Assembly (NCBI GenBank): GCA_934183305.1
Contig: CAKPSF010000005.1
Span: 1 to 64,000 of the forward strand
Direction of reading: 5' to 3'
From: an uncultured Clostridia bacterium
GTDB lineage: Bacteria; Bacillota; Clostridia; TANB77; CAG-508
Length of the DNA stretch: 64,000 nucleotides
Part shown: positions 60,637-64,000 of the stretch, one piece after another
Position numbering within the stretch: position 1 is the stretch's first letter
How the letters are laid out: every line of letters begins with the position of its first letter
The notes under the pieces: model-generated
Database searches by the model: none
What the model was told of the DNA's origin: nothing
What the model saw: the letters and a program-made list of their open reading frames with translations, nothing else
Position numbers and translations under genes: made by a program

Positions 60637-61959
60637 TTATTTTTTATATTCACCAATTAAGTCATAGTCTTTTATATCTATAATTTTACAATTAATGAAC
60701 TTATTAATCAAGTCCTCATTGCCATTATTTTTTATATACACAACGCCATCCATTTCAGGAATATCCATTTTAGTTCTTCCTATCCAATGTTTATTGTCAA
60801 AAGTTTTATTTTCTATTAAAGTTTCATATATGTTGCCTATTCTCTTTTCTAGGTTCTCTCTTGATATTTCTTGTTGTAGATTCATTATTTTATTGTATCT
60901 AGATTTTTTTGTATTGCCGTGTATTTGATTTGGCAATTTTTCTGCTGGTGTTCCATCTTCTTTTGAATACATAAATACCCCTAGTCTATCAAACTTTGTT
61001 TCTTTTACAAAATTATATAATTCCTCAAAATCCTTTTTTGTTTCTCCTGGAAATCCAACAATTAATGATGTTCTCAATATTGCTTCTGGTATCTCTTTTC
61101 TAATTTTTTGAATTAACTCATGAATACTTTTTGAATTACTTTTTCTATTCATTCTTTTTAATACTGAATCTGAGATATGTTGAAGTGGTATATCAAAGTA
61201 CTTACATATTTTATCATTTTCTTTTACAACTTTTATTAATTCATCTGTTATTGTTTCTGGATATGCATATAAAAATCTAATCCACCTTATACCATCAATT
61301 TTTGAGATTTCATTTAGTAATTCTGCTAGTCTTGTTTTGCCATATAAATCAATTCCATATTTAGTTGTATCTTGAGCAATAACTATAATTTCTTCATAAC
61401 CCTGTTTAGCTAAACTTTGGGCTTCTTGTATTATATCTTCAAATTTTCTACTTACTAAAGGTCCTCTTATATACGGAATTGCACAATATGTACATCTATT
61501 ACTACAACCCTCTGCAATTCTTAAATAAGCTGTTTTACTTCCTGTTGTTATAACTTTATCTAAATAATTATCTAATCTATTAAAATCTTTTTCTTCTTCA
61601 TAGTCCTCTTTTTCTATTAATTTATCTATTTCATGTTCAAATTCATTATAGTCTGAAAACTTAATAAACAAATCCACTTCAGGCAAAGATTTCTCTAATT
61701 CTTTTTTATATCTTTCTACTAAACATCCCATTGCAATTAGATATTTGCATCTATTCTTTTTATATTCTGCCATTTCTAAAATTGTATTAATAGCTTCCTC
61801 TTTTGCTGATTCTATAAATCCACAAGTATTAATTACTATAATATCTGCTTGTTTTGGGTCATTTACAATATTATATTTTTTATTTTTAAATATTCCAATT
61901 GCTATCTCTGTATCTACTAAATTTTTACTGCATCCAAGTGATATAAATCCTACGTTCAT
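60637..61959 (-). CDS. rimO: Ribosomal protein S12 methylthiotransferase RimO
   Basis: A 440-residue radical SAM methylthiotransferase modifying Asp of S12. The N-terminal domain has its three cluster cysteines (SLGCSKN, INTCGF, AMGCL), the radical SAM motif is CSNRCTYC, and a TRAM-like domain ends the protein (about 375-437). The SLGCSKNLVD start and GPLVSR signature distinguish RimO from MiaB. Start has GGAGG about 8 nt upstream. Confidence 0.95.
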   Translation of the reverse strand: MNVGFISLGCSKNLVDTEIAIGIFKNKKYNIVNDPKQADIIVINTCGFIESAKEEAINTILEMAEYKKNRCKYLIAMGCLVERYKKELEKSLPEVDLFIKFSDYNEFEHEIDKLIEKEDYEEEKDFNRLDNYLDKVITTGSKTAYLRIAEGCSNRCTYCAIPYIRGPLVSRKFEDIIQEAQSLAKQGYEEIIVIAQDTTKYGIDLYGKTRLAELLNEISKIDGIRWIRFLYAYPETITDELIKVVKENDKICKYFDIPLQHISDSVLKRMNRKSNSKSIHELIQKIRKEIPEAILRTSLIVGFPGETKKDFEELYNFVKETKFDRLGVFMYSKEDGTPAEKLPNQIHGNTKKSRYNKIMNLQQEISRENLEKRIGNIYETLIENKTFDNKHWIGRTKMDIPEMDGVVYIKNNGNEDLINKFINCKIIDIKDYDLIGEYKK

Positions 61960-62057
61960 TATTATTCCTCCATACTATTATATTTTAGCATAAATAATAC
62001 ATTTTTTCTAGTAATATAAAAAAATTAGTAGTACATAATTGTACCACTAATTCATAT

Positions 62058-63906
62058 TTATCTTTTATATTCTTCATTTGTAAATTCCACTCTATCCACA
62101 CTTGATACATTTGCTTCTGTTATATTTGTTCCTTTTCCTACAAATAATTTTTGATTTTCATCTATTCTCATCTTTTTTCCACTTTCAATTGTTGAATTAC
62201 TTATATATAACTGGTTATTTGTTTCTCCATCTGAACCTCTTAATACTCCCATTGTTCCACTAACAGATGTTATTGTGCATCCATTCATATATACTTTATT
62301 ATTCGAATTGTTTGCTGCTGTTCCTCCTCCTATATAGAAGCTTCCTCCATGTGCGAGTGAAAATTTGCTTTCATCATGTTTTCCTTTATACTCTCCACTT
62401 TTTATTGTTGCATTCTCTATATATGCTTCTCCATTTTCTCCTTGTGCAAAATATATTCCTCCATGTCCATACCCATCAAATGTTCCTCCATATACATATA
62501 GCTTTGCATCTGCACGATTAGTAATTCCTGAATGAAGTCCATAAATACTTCCTGAATAAAAAATTAATTCTCCATAATTACTAATTCCTATTGAATAACT
62601 AGTATCTACTGATGAACCTTCTGCATCTGCAAATACATTTGTATTTGTAATTGACATCTTTGAATCTTTGTTAGCATTCGAAATTCCATATGCAGCCTTT
62701 GCATCAGAATTAACATTTATTTCTGATCTTTCAATATCCATTTTTTTAATACTATTAATCAAAATTCCATATGCAGTACTTTTATTAGAATTAGAATTCA
62801 CTTTAATATTAGTAATTTCTGATGATACAGATTCCTTCTGTGCTACTATTCCGTATACAGGTCCGTTCAATAGAATCTTCTCTTATAATAGAATCTCGAA
62901 TATTCATAATACCACTTAAAGATGCTATACCAATTGTTTGTTGTTTTTCAGAATAAGTTTCTAAATTTATATTTGTAACCTCTACGGTTCCAGAATTTTG
63001 TATACCTGTAACCATTCCCTGAGTTGACTTTACTTTTAAAGTAAAACTATTAATAGCAACTTCCCCCGCTACTATTCTTATTCCATCCGCCAATCCATTT
63101 AATGCTGTACATTCTATATTTGAATTTTCTAATTTAGCATTAGTAGCTTGTATTTGCATTCCTCTTGCACCATTGTTAGCATTTTCAGCATATATTTTAC
63201 ATTTTCTCATATAAAATTCATTTGCTACTTTTACTTTTACTAGTAATGCTGTTCCCGAACTATTAATATTATTTACGTATTCTCCACCTATTAAATTAAA
63301 GTTTTCTCCTTCTGCGTCTATTAATATAAAATTTGAAGTTATAGTTTCATTAATTTTAGTTTCTATTTTGCTTCCTTTTAGCATTCCATTTATTGTTGCT
63401 GTTGTTGATGTGTCAAAAACTATACCTGAGGTACTTGTTGTAAAACTTAGTGTGTTTCCTCCTAAATTAAATATAGCATTTTTACTTATTGTTAGTTTAT
63501 TTGCTTCTTCTGTATCTTTTAACAATACAACTGTTACATTATTGTTTTCATCTTTATATATTCCTGCAACTGCATTTTCTTTTGTTGAATCTGCATTTGC
63601 TGTTGTTTCTCCGTTCACATCAGCTATTGCTTTACTTAAGGTTGTATAATATGAAAATTCATATTTTTCTTGTAACTCTGCTACTGTTGGCATTATTTCT
63701 TGTGTATCTAGTACACCTTCATAATATTTTAATAAATCTTCTTCTCTTTTAGTCGCATCTATATAATCTTTTTGGGCGTTTCTCGCATGCGCTATTATTC
63801 CATCTCCTGTTATTGCATTTATTGCTACTACTGCTAATATTAATAACACAACAATTGTTATTATTAATGCAATTAGGGTAATTCCTTTATTCTTTTTTCG
63901 TTCCAT
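62058..63906 (-). CDS. Prepilin-like beta-helix surface protein, frameshifted in the middle
   Basis: Two overlapping frames make one protein of about 615 residues. The first (63906-62809) has the leader MERKKNKG, prepilin helix ITLIALIITIVVLLILAVVA, an alpha-helical neck, and the start of a right-handed beta-helix (repeats such as KAIFNLGGNTLSF, NFNLIGGEYVNN). Near 62870 the true frame changes; the second (62870-62058) continues LNGPVYGIVAQKESV, GGTFDGYGHGGIYFAQGE and ends FTNEEYKR. A one-base shift between about 62866 and 62885 explains it. Beta-helix proteins of this type bind or cut carbohydrates; no catalytic residues are recognised. Mature position 5 is Ala, not Glu. Confidence 0.8.
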
Positions 63907-63948
63907 ATTTTTCTCCTCCTTTGAATTTCTATTTATAAATTTAAACGC

Positions 63949-63978
63949 AAAAAAGACAGGTAAAAAATTTACCCGTCT
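63949..63978 (-). terminator. Terminator of a gene beyond the window
   Basis: Minus strand: AGACGGGTAAA pairs with TTTACCTGTCT (one G-U) and is followed by TTTTT. It lies just upstream of the prepilin-like gene and probably ends the preceding transcript, whose gene starts outside the window. Confidence 0.75.
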
Positions 63979-64000
63979 CTTGCATATATCTTTAATAAAG

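Overview
This window is about 64 kb of AT-rich chromosome (by eye under one third G+C) from an endospore-forming low-GC Firmicute. Spore-specific genes (spo0A, gpr, spoIVFA-spoIVFB, a SpoVB-type flippase, a GH18 spore-lysin-like hydrolase), strong purine-rich ribosome binding sites, a T-box leader and the Gram-positive disA-radA and rlmN-prpC-prkC-rsgA-rpe gene orders place it in Clostridia. Several small families (prepilin-like proteins beginning GITLVAL, a tandem-OB-fold protein, a short AlaRS) suggest an uncultured gut-type clostridial lineage; that last step is inference. Most genes lie on the minus strand.

Layout. 0-9 kb: tRNA-Gln and tRNA-His, sortase, HIT protein, a short alanyl-tRNA synthetase, extracytoplasmic cyclophilin, a prepilin-like protein, disA, radA, recN. 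9-15 kb: valS with a complete T-box leader and promoter, two divergently placed plus-strand transcripts with their own promoters and terminators, gpr, and a holA gene carrying a frameshift. 15-24.5 kb: ruvC, glycogen debranching enzyme, an aberrant YvcK, GH18 hydrolase, a second prepilin-like gene (frameshifted near its end) and spoIVFB/spoIVFA. 24.5-32 kb: RNase G-like protein, pth, spo0A, YigZ-family protein, a flavoprotein, a PLP enzyme, a WG-repeat protein. 32.2-36.3 kb: an accessory strip with a decayed Nudix gene, a truncated histidine phosphatase, orphan small genes of different base composition, tRNA-Leu and a DUF3298-like gene. 36-41 kb: SDR enzyme, HU, SpoVB-like flippase and a lone VirD4/TraG-like ATPase. 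42-49.5 kb: a GT2-GT4 fusion and the rlmN-prpC-prkC-rsgA-rpe cluster. 49.5-64 kb: asd, cysteine desulfurase, proS, scpB, a tandem OB-fold protein, two S4-domain proteins, dut, a Fic protein, an unknown acidic protein, rimO and a third prepilin-like gene (beta-helix, frameshifted).

The least expected content is non-coding. Two perfect 31-bp inverted-repeat elements (28.1 and 49.6 kb) share a core but have changed both arms together. A structured element of about 185-215 bp occurs twice in opposite orientation (14.8 and 39.4 kb). Two intrinsic terminators carry the next gene's Shine-Dalgarno sequence in their 3' arm (24.2 and 52.1 kb). Three orphan plus-strand promoters lead into short terminated or hairpin-forming transcripts. 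Three genes have single frameshifts, each just upstream of the same 8-mer. There is no CRISPR array, prophage or intact insertion sequence. No single multi-gene defence or biosynthetic system was recognised; these RNA and repeat elements are the best candidates for undescribed biology.
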